A stretch of DNA of 64,000 nucleotides, taken from positions 248,001 to 312,000 of the forward strand of contig NZ_JAUSTJ010000003.1 of assembly GCF_030812785.1 (NCBI RefSeq). The letters are read 5' to 3'. This DNA is from Sphingomonas kyeonggiensis. Its GTDB lineage: Bacteria > Pseudomonadota > Alphaproteobacteria > Sphingomonadales > Sphingomonadaceae. Positions 25,499-33,400 of this stretch are shown in pieces (position 1 is the stretch's first letter; each line of letters starts with the position of its first letter). The position numbers were made by a program, and so were the translations under genes. The notes beneath the pieces were generated by a model. The model was not told the DNA's origin and did not search any database. It saw nothing but the letters and a program-made list of their open reading frames with translations.

Positions 25499-26731
25499 AT
25501 GCTGTACGACGCTTATGAGATTCAGCGCTCGCTTCTCGCAGGTGCGAGCGCGCTGGCAAACTTCTCCGCCGGGCTGCTGAATAATCCCGCCAATCCGTTC
25601 GCCTATTTCGGCGGCGGGCCGGTGATGGCCTCGGCGCTCGAGGTGTTCGCGCATGCCTCCGCCCCGCGCGGCAAGCCGGAGTTCGCGCTCGACCGCACCG
25701 AGATCGACGGCAAGCAGGTCGACGTCCATGAGGAGATCGTGCTGCGCAAGCCGTTCGGCCAGCTCAAGCGCTTCGTACGTGAAGGCGTGGAAGGCGGCCC
25801 CAAGCTGCTGATCGTCGCGCCGATGTCCGGACACTATGCCACGCTGCTGCGGGGCACGGTCGAGCGGATGCTGCCGGTGGCCGACGTCTACATCACCGAC
25901 TGGCGCGACGCGAAGCTGGTGCCGACGGCCGATGGCCGCTTCGACCTGGACGACTATATCGATTACCTGGTCGAGTTCCTCGCCTTTATCGGCAAGGACG
26001 GCGATCCGCGCCCGCACGTGCTGGCGGTGTGCCAGCCTTCGGTGCCGGCCTATGCCGCCGTCGCGGTGATGAGCGCCGACAACCACCCGAACCGTCCGGC
26101 GACGCTGACCATGATGGGCGGCCCGATCGACACGCGCGAGGCGCCGACCGCGGTCAACACGCTCGCCACCGAACGCCCGTTCAGTTGGTTCGAACAGAAT
26201 GTCATCGCCACCGTGCCGATGACCTATGCCGGGGCTGGCCGGAAGGTCTATCCGGGCTTCCTGCAGCTCGCGGGGTTCATGACGATGAACCTCGGCAACC
26301 ACATGATTTCGCACTGGGAGATGTTCAAGCATCTCGTCCAGGGCGATGACGAGGGTGCCGAGTCGACGATGAAGTTCTACGAGGAGTATCGCTCGGTCTG
26401 CGACATGACCGCGGAATTCTACCTCCAGACGATCGACCTGGTGTTCCAGGCACATGCGCTGCCCAAGGGCGAGATGACGCATCGCGGCCGCAAGGTAGAT
26501 CCGGCGGCGATCACGGATGTCGGCATCCTCGCGATCGAAGGCGAGAAGGACGACATCTCGGGCATCGGCCAGACCAAGGCGGCGCTGACCATCGCGACCG
26601 CGCTGCCGAATTCGCTGAAGCAGTATCACCTCGCCCAGGGCGTGGGCCATTACGGCATCTTCAACGGCTCGAAGTGGCGCAACCGCATCGCGCCGGTGCT
26701 GGTGGAATGGATGGCGACGCACTCCGCCTAA
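25499..26731 (+). CDS. phaZ: Intracellular polyhydroxyalkanoate (PHB) depolymerase
   Basis: The 410-residue enzyme mobilises intracellular PHB granules. It starts MLYDAYEIQRSLLAGA and carries NPFAYFGGGPVMASALEVFAHA. The lipase-like box is CQPSVPAYAA, with nucleophile Cys178 replacing the usual Ser, the hallmark of intracellular PhaZ (TIGR01849). GEKDDISGIGQTKAA and GVGHYGIFNGSKWR supply the acid and His. GGAAGGGACGCA precedes the ATG. A degenerate TGTTAGCG-type site lies 44 bases upstream. No phaC or phaR is seen nearby. Confidence 0.95.
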   Translation: MLYDAYEIQRSLLAGASALANFSAGLLNNPANPFAYFGGGPVMASALEVFAHASAPRGKPEFALDRTEIDGKQVDVHEEIVLRKPFGQLKRFVREGVEGGPKLLIVAPMSGHYATLLRGTVERMLPVADVYITDWRDAKLVPTADGRFDLDDYIDYLVEFLAFIGKDGDPRPHVLAVCQPSVPAYAAVAVMSADNHPNRPATLTMMGGPIDTREAPTAVNTLATERPFSWFEQNVIATVPMTYAGAGRKVYPGFLQLAGFMTMNLGNHMISHWEMFKHLVQGDDEGAESTMKFYEEYRSVCDMTAEFYLQTIDLVFQAHALPKGEMTHRGRKVDPAAITDVGILAIEGEKDDISGIGQTKAALTIATALPNSLKQYHLAQGVGHYGIFNGSKWRNRIAPVLVEWMATHSA

Positions 26732-26732
26732 A

Positions 26733-26814
26733 CGTCATCCCGGCGAAAGCCGGGATCTCAGGCAAATATGCGGGGAAGGAGCCGCACGAGATCCCGGCTT
26801 TCGCCGGGATGACG
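26733..26814. repeat. Intergenic inverted repeat, family B, copy 4
   Basis: CGTCATCCCGGCGAAAGCC and GGCTTTCGCCGGGATGACG enclose a spacer of about 45 bases. It begins one base after the phaZ stop and probably ends that transcript. Confidence 0.88.
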
Positions 26815-26836
26815 ATTGCGGTTCGGGGGGCGGCCT

Positions 26837-27211
26837 TCAGTTATATTCGCTGGTCGCGACCACGCTCCAGATCAGCCATGCCGCCGCCGCCCAGATCGCG
26901 ACGATGATCAGCACGCCTGGCCAGCTGACCGGGCGCTGGGTCTCGATCTCGGCGCGGGCGCGGTGCTCGGCGAACAGGGCGGGCGGGATCAGCTTCTCGA
27001 ACAGCCATACCCCCAGAGGAATGACGATCGCATCGTCGACCAGGCCGAGCACCGGGATGAAATCCGGGATCAGGTCGATCGGCGACAGCGCATAGGCGGC
27101 GACCAGCAGGCCGACCAGCTTGGCGACCAGCGGGGTGCGCGGATCGCGCACCGCGAACCAGACGGCATGCGCTTCGGTGCGGATGCGATGGGCGAGCGAC
27201 GGGCCGGACAT
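26837..27211 (-). CDS. DUF1232 (YkvA-like) membrane protein
   Basis: The 124-residue protein contains KLVGLLVAAYALSPIDLIPDFIPVLGLVDDAI, the DUF1232 signature with SPIDLIPDFIP. A C-terminal helix WPGVLIIVAIWAAAAWLIWSV follows. The family has no firm function, though some members affect envelope or toxin immunity. The start at MSGPSLAHR is the first that avoids the tandem-repeat DNA upstream; the ribosome site there is weak. Confidence 0.85.
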   Translation of the reverse strand: MSGPSLAHRIRTEAHAVWFAVRDPRTPLVAKLVGLLVAAYALSPIDLIPDFIPVLGLVDDAIVIPLGVWLFEKLIPPALFAEHRARAEIETQRPVSWPGVLIIVAIWAAAAWLIWSVVATSEYN

Positions 27212-27265
27212 GGGGAAGGGGTGGCTTGGGCCGCTGCCAGCGTCAAGCCAAACCGGTCGGTGCCC

Positions 27266-27395
27266 ATCCGTCAAAGCGCAATCCGTCGCACCACAATCCG
27301 TCACAGTATAATCCGTCAGCCCGGCGAAAGCCGGGATCTCGTGCGGCTCTTGTCCCGCGCCACCGCCTGAGATCCCGACTTTCGTCGGGATGACG
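27266..27395. repeat. Period-15 tandem array joined to family B repeat, copy 5
   Basis: ATCCGTC occurs at 27266, 27281, 27296 and 27311, exactly 15 bases apart, with variable bases between. The fourth unit is the left end of a family B element (27314-27395) with CCCGGCGAAAGCCGGG and GACTTTCGTCGGGATGACG. Further GGATGACG units continue to the right. No gene is seen in 27212-27449. Confidence 0.85.
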
Positions 27396-27449
27396 ATTGT
27401 GGGCGGATGACGGTTGTGGTGTCGGATGGCGATGGCGTTCGCTATACGG

Positions 27450-27932
27450 TCAGGAAGCCGCAGTCGTATCGACCACCGCGTGGCTGCCTTCCTCGTCGCC
27501 CTTGATCTTGCCGCCGAACAGCATCTTCACCATGCCGCCCAGCGACATGTCCGCCTCCCACAGCTCGGCGCCGTCGATGTCGAAGCGGAGCAGGGCGAGG
27601 TTGGGATCGTCCTTGCCGCCCGGAAACCAGGCTTCGACATGGCGGTTCCACAGCTTGTCGATCTGGGCGAAGTCGTTGTCGACGCGGAGGTCGCCGTCGA
27701 GGCAGGCGAAATAGTCATGCCCCTTGGCGGCGAAATGCACCATCGCGCGGCCGCCGGGCGTCAGGCGGTTGTCCTTGCCGGCGAAGAAGAAGAGCGTGTC
27801 GACCTGATCCTCGTCGAGTTGGGCGGTCAGCGGGATATGGTGCTGCTGGCTGTCGATTAGGCCAACCATCACGAACGGGCTGTCGGCCAGCTTCTTCCAG
27901 AGATGCTGCTTGAGTTCGGTGACGTCGGCCAT
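27450..27932 (-). CDS. Pyridoxamine-5'-phosphate-oxidase-like general stress protein
   Basis: The 160-residue protein has the split-barrel flavin-binding layout of the general-stress-protein-26 branch. Visible are KLADSPFVMVGLIDSQQHHIPLTAQLDEDQVDTLFFFAGKDN, then HFAAKGHDYFACLDGDLRV, then the tryptophan motif LWNRHVEAWFPGGKDDPNLALLRFDI. The start at MADVTEL was chosen because GGAGAG lies five bases before it. The flavin ligand and the reaction are not certain. It lies downstream of the glucokinase-like gene on the same strand but may be separately expressed. Confidence 0.85.
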   Translation of the reverse strand: MADVTELKQHLWKKLADSPFVMVGLIDSQQHHIPLTAQLDEDQVDTLFFFAGKDNRLTPGGRAMVHFAAKGHDYFACLDGDLRVDNDFAQIDKLWNRHVEAWFPGGKDDPNLALLRFDIDGAELWEADMSLGGMVKMLFGGKIKGDEEGSHAVVDTTAAS

Positions 27933-27977
27933 GATGCTCTCCATATCGGGGTGTAGGGAGAGAACCGGCAGGAAGCC

Positions 27978-28928
27978 TCAGGCGTTCCCATAGGCCGCGG
28001 CGGCACCGATCAGCTCGAGATCGTTGCGGTTGACCAGAGCCACCGGCACTTCGGACAGCTGGCGGCGGAAGGCGGCCTTGCCCTCCATGCGACGGCGGAA
28101 GGCCGGATCCATCAGGTGCGGATGGAGCGCACGGCTGATCGCACCGGTGAGGAACACGCCGTCCCAGGCGCCGAAGGCCAGGGCGAGGTCGCCGGCGAAG
28201 CTGCCGAGATGCTCGACGAACATCCGGACGACTGCCGCTGCTGTGGCATCGCGCGCGGTGTTCCGGGTGACTTCCTCGGGCGAGCCGGGCTTGGCGCCGC
28301 CCGACAGCGCCTCATAGGCGAGGCACAGGCCGGGGGCGCTGATCAGGGTCTCGACATCGAGCGCATGGCCGCGCGTGCGGCAGAATTCGGCGAACTTGCG
28401 CTCATCGGCGGTCTGCGGGGCGAAGGCGACATGGCCGGCTTCGCTTTGGACGGGCACCAGCCGGTCGCCCGCGCTGATCAGCGCCGCTACGCCGAGGCCG
28501 GTGCCGGTGCCGATTACGACATAGTTGCCGCCGGGCTCGACCGGACGTGGCGGCGGGCCGTGCAGCGCGGTGAAGGCGCTGGCCGGCAGGGTGGTGAGCG
28601 CCAGCGCGTTGGCCGCGCATTCGTTGAGCGCCCGTGGCGGCGCGCGCAGCACCGCCTCGACGCCGGAGAGCGAGATGTACCAGCGGCTGCCGGTGAGGTT
28701 GATCAGGTCGCCGCGCGCCGCGCCGGCTACCGCCAGCACGCTGGGCAGGCGCGCATCCTGCAGGCCGAGGGCGCCCAGATAGGTGACGAGCGCGCTGGTG
28801 AAGGTGGGGTGCTCGCTGGTCGAGAAACGGCGGATGTCTCGCGGCGCCATCCCTGCGTCTCCGCCGGTCAGCCCGAATCGCACCGATTGGCGGCCGATAT
28901 CGGCCACCAAAGCCAAGCCTTCGCCCAT
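27978..28928 (-). CDS. glk: Glucokinase-family protein with altered active site
   Basis: The 316-residue product follows the bacterial Glk fold. There is an N-terminal VADIGRQSVRFGL, GTGTGLGVAALISAG near residue 140, and SEAGHVAFAP with glucose-binding Glu163 and His166. Two usual key features differ: the phosphate loop DIGGTN is DIGRQS, and the catalytic Asp of the IND motif is Glu103 (LNECAAN). It may be slow, of different specificity, or a sensor. AGGAGGGG decides the start. A LacI-type palindrome stands 48 bases upstream. Confidence 0.8.
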   Translation of the reverse strand: MGEGLALVADIGRQSVRFGLTGGDAGMAPRDIRRFSTSEHPTFTSALVTYLGALGLQDARLPSVLAVAGAARGDLINLTGSRWYISLSGVEAVLRAPPRALNECAANALALTTLPASAFTALHGPPPRPVEPGGNYVVIGTGTGLGVAALISAGDRLVPVQSEAGHVAFAPQTADERKFAEFCRTRGHALDVETLISAPGLCLAYEALSGGAKPGSPEEVTRNTARDATAAAVVRMFVEHLGSFAGDLALAFGAWDGVFLTGAISRALHPHLMDPAFRRRMEGKAAFRRQLSEVPVALVNRNDLELIGAAAAYGNA

Positions 28929-28976
28929 GGGCGGCACCCCTCCTTTTGTCGGCCCCGCTTTGCGAAGTCCGAAATC

Positions 28977-28990
28977 TGTTATCGCTAACA
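28977..28990. promoter_or_regulatory. LacI-type operator upstream of glk
   Basis: TGTTA-TCGC-TAACA is a near-perfect 14-base palindrome of the kind bound by LacI-family sugar regulators. A weaker relative (TGTTAGCGTTATAG on the minus strand) lies at 25442-25455 before phaZ. Regulator not in the window. Confidence 0.55.
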
Positions 28991-29174
28991 CTGGTTACAG
29001 AAGCAATAAGGTTGCGATTGGCAGCGTTGTCAGGAGGGTAGGGCGAAGTCGACGCCCGGTGCAAGCGAGTTTTGTTGCAACGGGAGTTTACATCGATCGA
29101 GCCGCTTGGAGATATCCTTTTGGCGGCCTGCGCTATGTGGGAGTGGCGAGCCGCAAGTTCACGGGATGCGTTCG

Positions 29175-29480
29175 ATGGACAAGACTCCGGTCGTTTACAT
29201 CACGGCGAGTGGTCGCAACGGGACGCTCTACACTGGCGTAACGTCGGACCTTCCCGGCCGCATCTATCAGCATCGGACAAAGGCATTCTCGGGTTTCAGC
29301 GCCAAGCACGGTTGCAATCGCCTTGTCTGGTACGAAGTACATGAGGAGATGGAGCCCGCCATCATTCGCGAAAAGCGCATCAAGGAGTGGAAGCGAGCTT
29401 GGAAGATCGCGTTGATCGAGGCGTGCAATCCGATTTGGCGCGATCTCGCCGAAGATCTTGGCTTCGACCCCTTGCCCTGA
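29175..29480 (+). CDS. GIY-YIG nuclease-domain protein
   Basis: The 101-residue single-domain protein begins DKTPVVYITASGRNGTLYTGVTSDL, a GIY-YIG variant (VYI...YTG). IYQHRTKAFSGFSAKHGCNRLVWYEVHEEMEPAIIREKRIKEWKR carries the conserved Arg and Glu. This is the UPF0213/YhbQ-like branch, typically stand-alone endonuclease-fold proteins of unclear role. The start could be here or three codons upstream. The leader region 28990-29170 is noticeably less GC-rich than its surroundings, a sign of acquisition. Confidence 0.88.
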   Translation: MDKTPVVYITASGRNGTLYTGVTSDLPGRIYQHRTKAFSGFSAKHGCNRLVWYEVHEEMEPAIIREKRIKEWKRAWKIALIEACNPIWRDLAEDLGFDPLP

Positions 29481-29488
29481 GCTTCCAT

Positions 29489-29571
29489 CGTCATCCCGGC
29501 GAAAGCCGGGACCCAGAGTCGCAATTGCTTGGGCAGGGTAACTCTGGGCCCCGGCTTTCGCCGGGGTGACG
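29489..29571. repeat. Intergenic inverted repeat, family B variant, copy 6
   Basis: CGTCATCCCGGCGAAAGCC and GGCTTTCGCCGGGGTGACG form the ends, with an additional inner pair CCCAGAGT and ACTCTGGG. It is a hybrid between the B and C/E ends. Confidence 0.85.
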
Positions 29572-29687
29572 GTTAGGGGTGATGCGGACGAACCACTTAC
29601 GCGGGCCCGATGCGGGCTTCGGATAGTGACGCGCGGGCTTCAGACATCGTTTATCGCTGCGCCCGCCGACACTAACGGAGAAAGCGT

Positions 29688-29780
29688 ATGAGTCTTGCTG
29701 ACTTGTGCCTGATCCTTGCGGCGTTGTTCGCCTTTGCGACCTTGATCCTCAAGGTCGTGGAGGTAGCGCGCTCCAAGTAA
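29688..29780 (+). CDS. 30-residue hydrophobic peptide, candidate type I toxin
   Basis: The ATG follows GGAG at a seven-base spacing. The peptide is MSLADLCLILAALF, then AFATLILKVVEVARSK: one membrane helix (about residues 4-24), a mid-helix Phe pair and a basic C-terminus. That is the layout of small holin-like or TxpA/Fst-type toxins of type I toxin-antitoxin loci. Codon use is unlike the neighbours (CTT, AGT, TTG, GCT). A hairpin follows 11 bases after the stop, and a consensus-like promoter reads towards it from the other strand. Toxicity is inferred from architecture only. Confidence 0.55.
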   Translation: MSLADLCLILAALFAFATLILKVVEVARSK

Positions 29781-29889
29781 GCACGACGGGAGGGGTTCGG
29801 CCTGCCAGCCGAGCCCCGAACGATTTGGGCCCCGATCGCTGCCACGACCGAGGCCCATATCGAACGGAGCGAACTCCATGTCACTTGCA
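29781..29889 (-). ncRNA. Putative antisense RNA opposing the toxin-like mRNA
   Basis: A minus-strand promoter at 29895-29923 would start an RNA near 29888 that runs towards the toxin-like gene. No open frame with protein character exists on this strand. The covered DNA folds into two hairpins: 29792-29817, and TGGGCC with GGCCCA at about 29829-29859. The 3' end is not visible; it could extend into the peptide gene. This matches the TxpA/RatA arrangement of convergent antisense antitoxins. Inference. Confidence 0.4.
29792..29817. terminator. Hairpin downstream of the toxin-like gene
   Basis: GGGGTTCGGC and GCCGAGCCCC form a 10-bp stem with one G-U pair and a 6-base loop. No T-run follows on the plus strand, so it may stabilise the mRNA end or be an RNA-RNA contact site. 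Confidence 0.55.
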
Positions 29890-29894
29890 AGATC

Positions 29895-29923
29895 TCTATA
29901 ATCCTGCAGGCGTCAATTTTCAA
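29895..29923 (-). promoter_or_regulatory. Minus-strand promoter facing the toxin-like gene
   Basis: TTGAAA (29923-29918) and TATAGA (29900-29895) are separated by exactly 17 bases. It lies seven bases past the thiolase stop and has no protein gene downstream, so a noncoding transcript is the natural product. Confidence 0.55.
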
Positions 29924-29929
29924 TGAGGC

Positions 29930-31108
<1,179 letters not shown>

Positions 31109-31130
31109 GGTGGTTCCTTCTCTTGGGATC

Positions 31131-31586
31131 TCAGACGTAGACGAGCGCGATCCACTCGGCGACCAAAGCGGGCTTCTCCTCGCCTTCGATCTCGAGGGTG
31201 TATTCCTGGACCTGCTCCCAGACGCCGGGCTTGCGCTCGGTGAACTTGAGCAGCCTGAAGCGGCCGCGGACGCGCTTGCCCGAGCGTACCGGCTGCATGA
31301 AACGGACTTTGTTGCCGCCGTAGTTGACGCCCATCTTCACGCCTTCGATGGCAGGCGTATCGGTGCGGGCGGCGAGCATCGGCATCAGCGAGAGCGACAG
31401 GAATCCGTGCGCGATCGTGCCGCCGAACGGCGTCTGCGCGGCGCGGACCGGATCGACATGGATGAACTGGTGGTCGCCCGTCGCCTCGGCAAAGGTGTTG
31501 ATCATCGTCTGGGTGACTTCCACCCAGTCCGAGACTCGCTCGGTGCCGATGCTTTCGGCCATCTCCTGCACCGTGATCGTCGCCAA
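31131..31586 (-). CDS. MaoC-family (R)-specific enoyl-CoA hydratase/dehydratase
   Basis: With a TTG start the 151-residue product reads (M)ATITVQEMAESIG. The hot-dog fold hydratase motif is TFAEATGDHQFIHVDPVRAAQTPFGGTIAHGFLSLSL, with the catalytic Asp and His of MaoC/PhaJ enzymes. TTG was preferred because GGGAG stands upstream and the N-terminus then aligns with the usual family start; no ATG fits. It would hydrate 2-enoyl-CoA, adjacent to a thiolase in the same operon. Confidence 0.9.
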   Translation of the reverse strand: MATITVQEMAESIGTERVSDWVEVTQTMINTFAEATGDHQFIHVDPVRAAQTPFGGTIAHGFLSLSLMPMLAARTDTPAIEGVKMGVNYGGNKVRFMQPVRSGKRVRGRFRLLKFTERKPGVWEQVQEYTLEIEGEEKPALVAEWIALVYV

Positions 31587-31718
31587 GGATCCCGCTCCCG
31601 CCGCTCTTGTTGGGCCCCATCTAGTGAACCGGGAGGGGCTCCCGCAAGCCTCGCCCGACCGGAAATTTGAAAGGTGCGGCTGACGTAGCGTCGGAAGAGT
31701 GGAGCGTTGGGCCATTTC

Positions 31719-31752
31719 GGCCAGACCCGATGTTCGAATCGCGGATCTGGCC
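31719..31752. terminator. Hairpin between the VOC and MaoC genes
   Basis: GGCCAGA and TCTGGCC close a stem extended by CCGAT/ATCG around the loop GTTCGA. It follows the VOC gene on the minus strand without a U-run. The gap 31587-31781 holds nothing else recognisable. Confidence 0.4.
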
Positions 31753-31781
31753 GATTCGCCTGGCGGGCGGGGCGGGCCGGC

Positions 31782-32156
31782 TCAGCGGCTGTGGAGGTGC
31801 AGGATGTTGCCGTCCGGGTCCTTGAACCAGATCACGCGGAAATCGCCCTTGCGGTGCACGCCGTCGAGGACGCTGTCGAACCCGTCGGGATATTCGTCGA
31901 GCGTCACGCCCTTGCCACGCAGTTCCGCCGCGATCGCCTCCAGCTTGTCGCCGACGCCCCACAGCACGGCGTTGGCCTGGTTGGTGCCGGCATAGTCGCT
32001 CAGATAGATGTTGAGCTGGGTATTGCCGGTGCCGAACAGGAAGCCGTTGCCGTGATCCTCGAGCAGCGGCAGGCCGAGTGTGCCCTCGTAAAAGGCGCGG
32101 GCGACCGCCAGATCCTTGCAGGGGATGATCGCCGAAGAGGCATGGTCCTTGAGCAT
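31782..32156 (-). CDS. VOC (glyoxalase/bleomycin-resistance) superfamily protein
   Basis: The 124-residue protein has two beta-alpha-beta-beta-beta modules: SAIIPCKDLAVARAFYEGTLGLPLLEDHGNGFLFGTGNTQLNIYLS, and later RVIWFKDPDGNILHLHS. The final FKDPDGN motif is characteristic. Metal ligands cannot be placed with certainty; the first-strand His of classical glyoxalase I is absent. The enzymatic role is unknown. GGAGA precedes the ATG at a ten-base spacing. Confidence 0.88.
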   Translation of the reverse strand: MLKDHASSAIIPCKDLAVARAFYEGTLGLPLLEDHGNGFLFGTGNTQLNIYLSDYAGTNQANAVLWGVGDKLEAIAAELRGKGVTLDEYPDGFDSVLDGVHRKGDFRVIWFKDPDGNILHLHSR

Positions 32157-32251
32157 CGCGAGTCTCCTTCTCTCGCCCCCGCATAATCGGCGGCGCCGGG
32201 CCGCGAATGCCGTGTCCGGGTAGGTCCGCGCTCCCGCTTTCGCGGGAGCGC

Positions 32252-33400
32252 TCAGGCCCTGGCTTCCTCCGGATAGGGCAGGATGAACTTGCCGTCGGGC
32301 GCGGCGGTGTAGCTGGTCTGGGTCGGGTAGGGGATCGAGATGCCCTCGGCGGCGAACTTGCGCAGGATGCCGAAGATGATCTTGTCGCGCACGATCTGGG
32401 CATGGGGCACGTCGTCGCCCTCGACATCGAACTCGATCATGAAGTCGATCGAGCTGGCGCCGAACCCCTCGGTGCTGGCGCGCGACAGGGTGCCGCCGGC
32501 CGCCTCGACGATTTCCTTGAGCATCGCCGGCAATGCCTCGAGCGTCTCGACGGGGGTCTCATAGGCGACGGAAACCGGCAGCTTGGTGCGCGTGTGGTGG
32601 CGAAGCGACAGGTTCTCGATCAGCTTGTCGAGCAGCTGCTTGTTCGAGAAGATCAGCTCCTCGCCGACGAACGAGCGGATGCGTGTGCTCATCAGGCCGA
32701 TCGACTGGACGGTGCCGCTGTTCTTGTCGAAGCGGATCTTGTCGCCGACGCGGAAGGGTCGGTCGAACAGGATCGTCAGCGCAGCGAAGAGGTTGGCGAA
32801 GATGCCCTGCGCGGCGAGACCGATGGCGATGCCGCCGACGCCGAGGCCGGCGATCAGGCCGGTGACGTTCACCCCCAGATTGCCGAGCACCATCACCGTC
32901 GCGATCGCGAACAGCACCACGGTGATCAGGATGCGGATGATGCCGAGCGCGCTGGCCAGGCCCGAGCCGTGATAATTGTCGGCGGTCGTCTTGTGCTCGA
33001 TCGCGCCGAAGATCAGCTCGCGTAGCCAGATCGCACACTGGAACACGGCCGAGATGGTGAAGAGGAACTCGACCGTGGTCTCTACCATCGGCGGCGGGCC
33101 GGCATAGCCGGTGACCAGCCGGATCGAGGTCATCAGGATGAAGAAATTGCCGGTCTTGGCGACGGCGCGGCCGATGATCGCATACCAGTTGGCGACGCCC
33201 TCGCCCTTCTTGCACAGGCGGGCGCCCCAGCCCTTGATCGCCTGGAGCAGGAAGAACACCGCGATGGCGACGCCGGTGGCGATCAGGATCTGGAGCCAGT
33301 GCGACTGCGCCCATGCCCAGCTGTCATTTGCGAAGGTTTCGGCCTGAATCTGAAGATCCTCGCTCTGGGGGAAACCATTGGCGGTGCGATTGATAGTCAT
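32252..33400 (-). CDS. Small-conductance mechanosensitive channel family protein
   Basis: The 382-residue inner-membrane channel has an N-terminal membrane region with about four to five helices and an MscS core. The pore helix is GVNVTGLIAGLGVGGIAIGLAAQGIFANLFAALTILFDRPFRVGD around residue 190-230, followed by the beta and alpha-beta vestibule. It protects cells against osmotic downshock. The start at MTINRTANG overlaps the topoisomerase IB stop (ATGA), which sets it over the longer frame. The coupling to a topoisomerase gene is peculiar. Confidence 0.92.
   Translation of the reverse strand: MTINRTANGFPQSEDLQIQAETFANDSWAWAQSHWLQILIATGVAIAVFFLLQAIKGWGARLCKKGEGVANWYAIIGRAVAKTGNFFILMTSIRLVTGYAGPPPMVETTVEFLFTISAVFQCAIWLRELIFGAIEHKTTADNYHGSGLASALGIIRILITVVLFAIATVMVLGNLGVNVTGLIAGLGVGGIAIGLAAQGIFANLFAALTILFDRPFRVGDKIRFDKNSGTVQSIGLMSTRIRSFVGEELIFSNKQLLDKLIENLSLRHHTRTKLPVSVAYETPVETLEALPAMLKEIVEAAGGTLSRASTEGFGASSIDFMIEFDVEGDDVPHAQIVRDKIIFGILRKFAAEGISIPYPTQTSYTAAPDGKFILPYPEEARA

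Noticed and set aside
27266..27395. CRISPR-like array because of regular spacing
   Set aside because: The repeat unit is only seven bases at a 15-base period, with no spacers of usual length and no cas genes.
29672..29923. Minus-strand 83-codon frame across the toxin-like locus
   Set aside because: It has no ribosome site and runs through both hairpins with Arg/Ser-rich composition; an antisense RNA is the simpler reading.
31719..31752. Possible tRNA fragment because of the GTTCGAATC word
   Set aside because: The flanking bases do not pair as a T-stem, and no acceptor or anticodon arm fits. The word is the loop region of a GGCCAGA/TCTGGCC hairpin.
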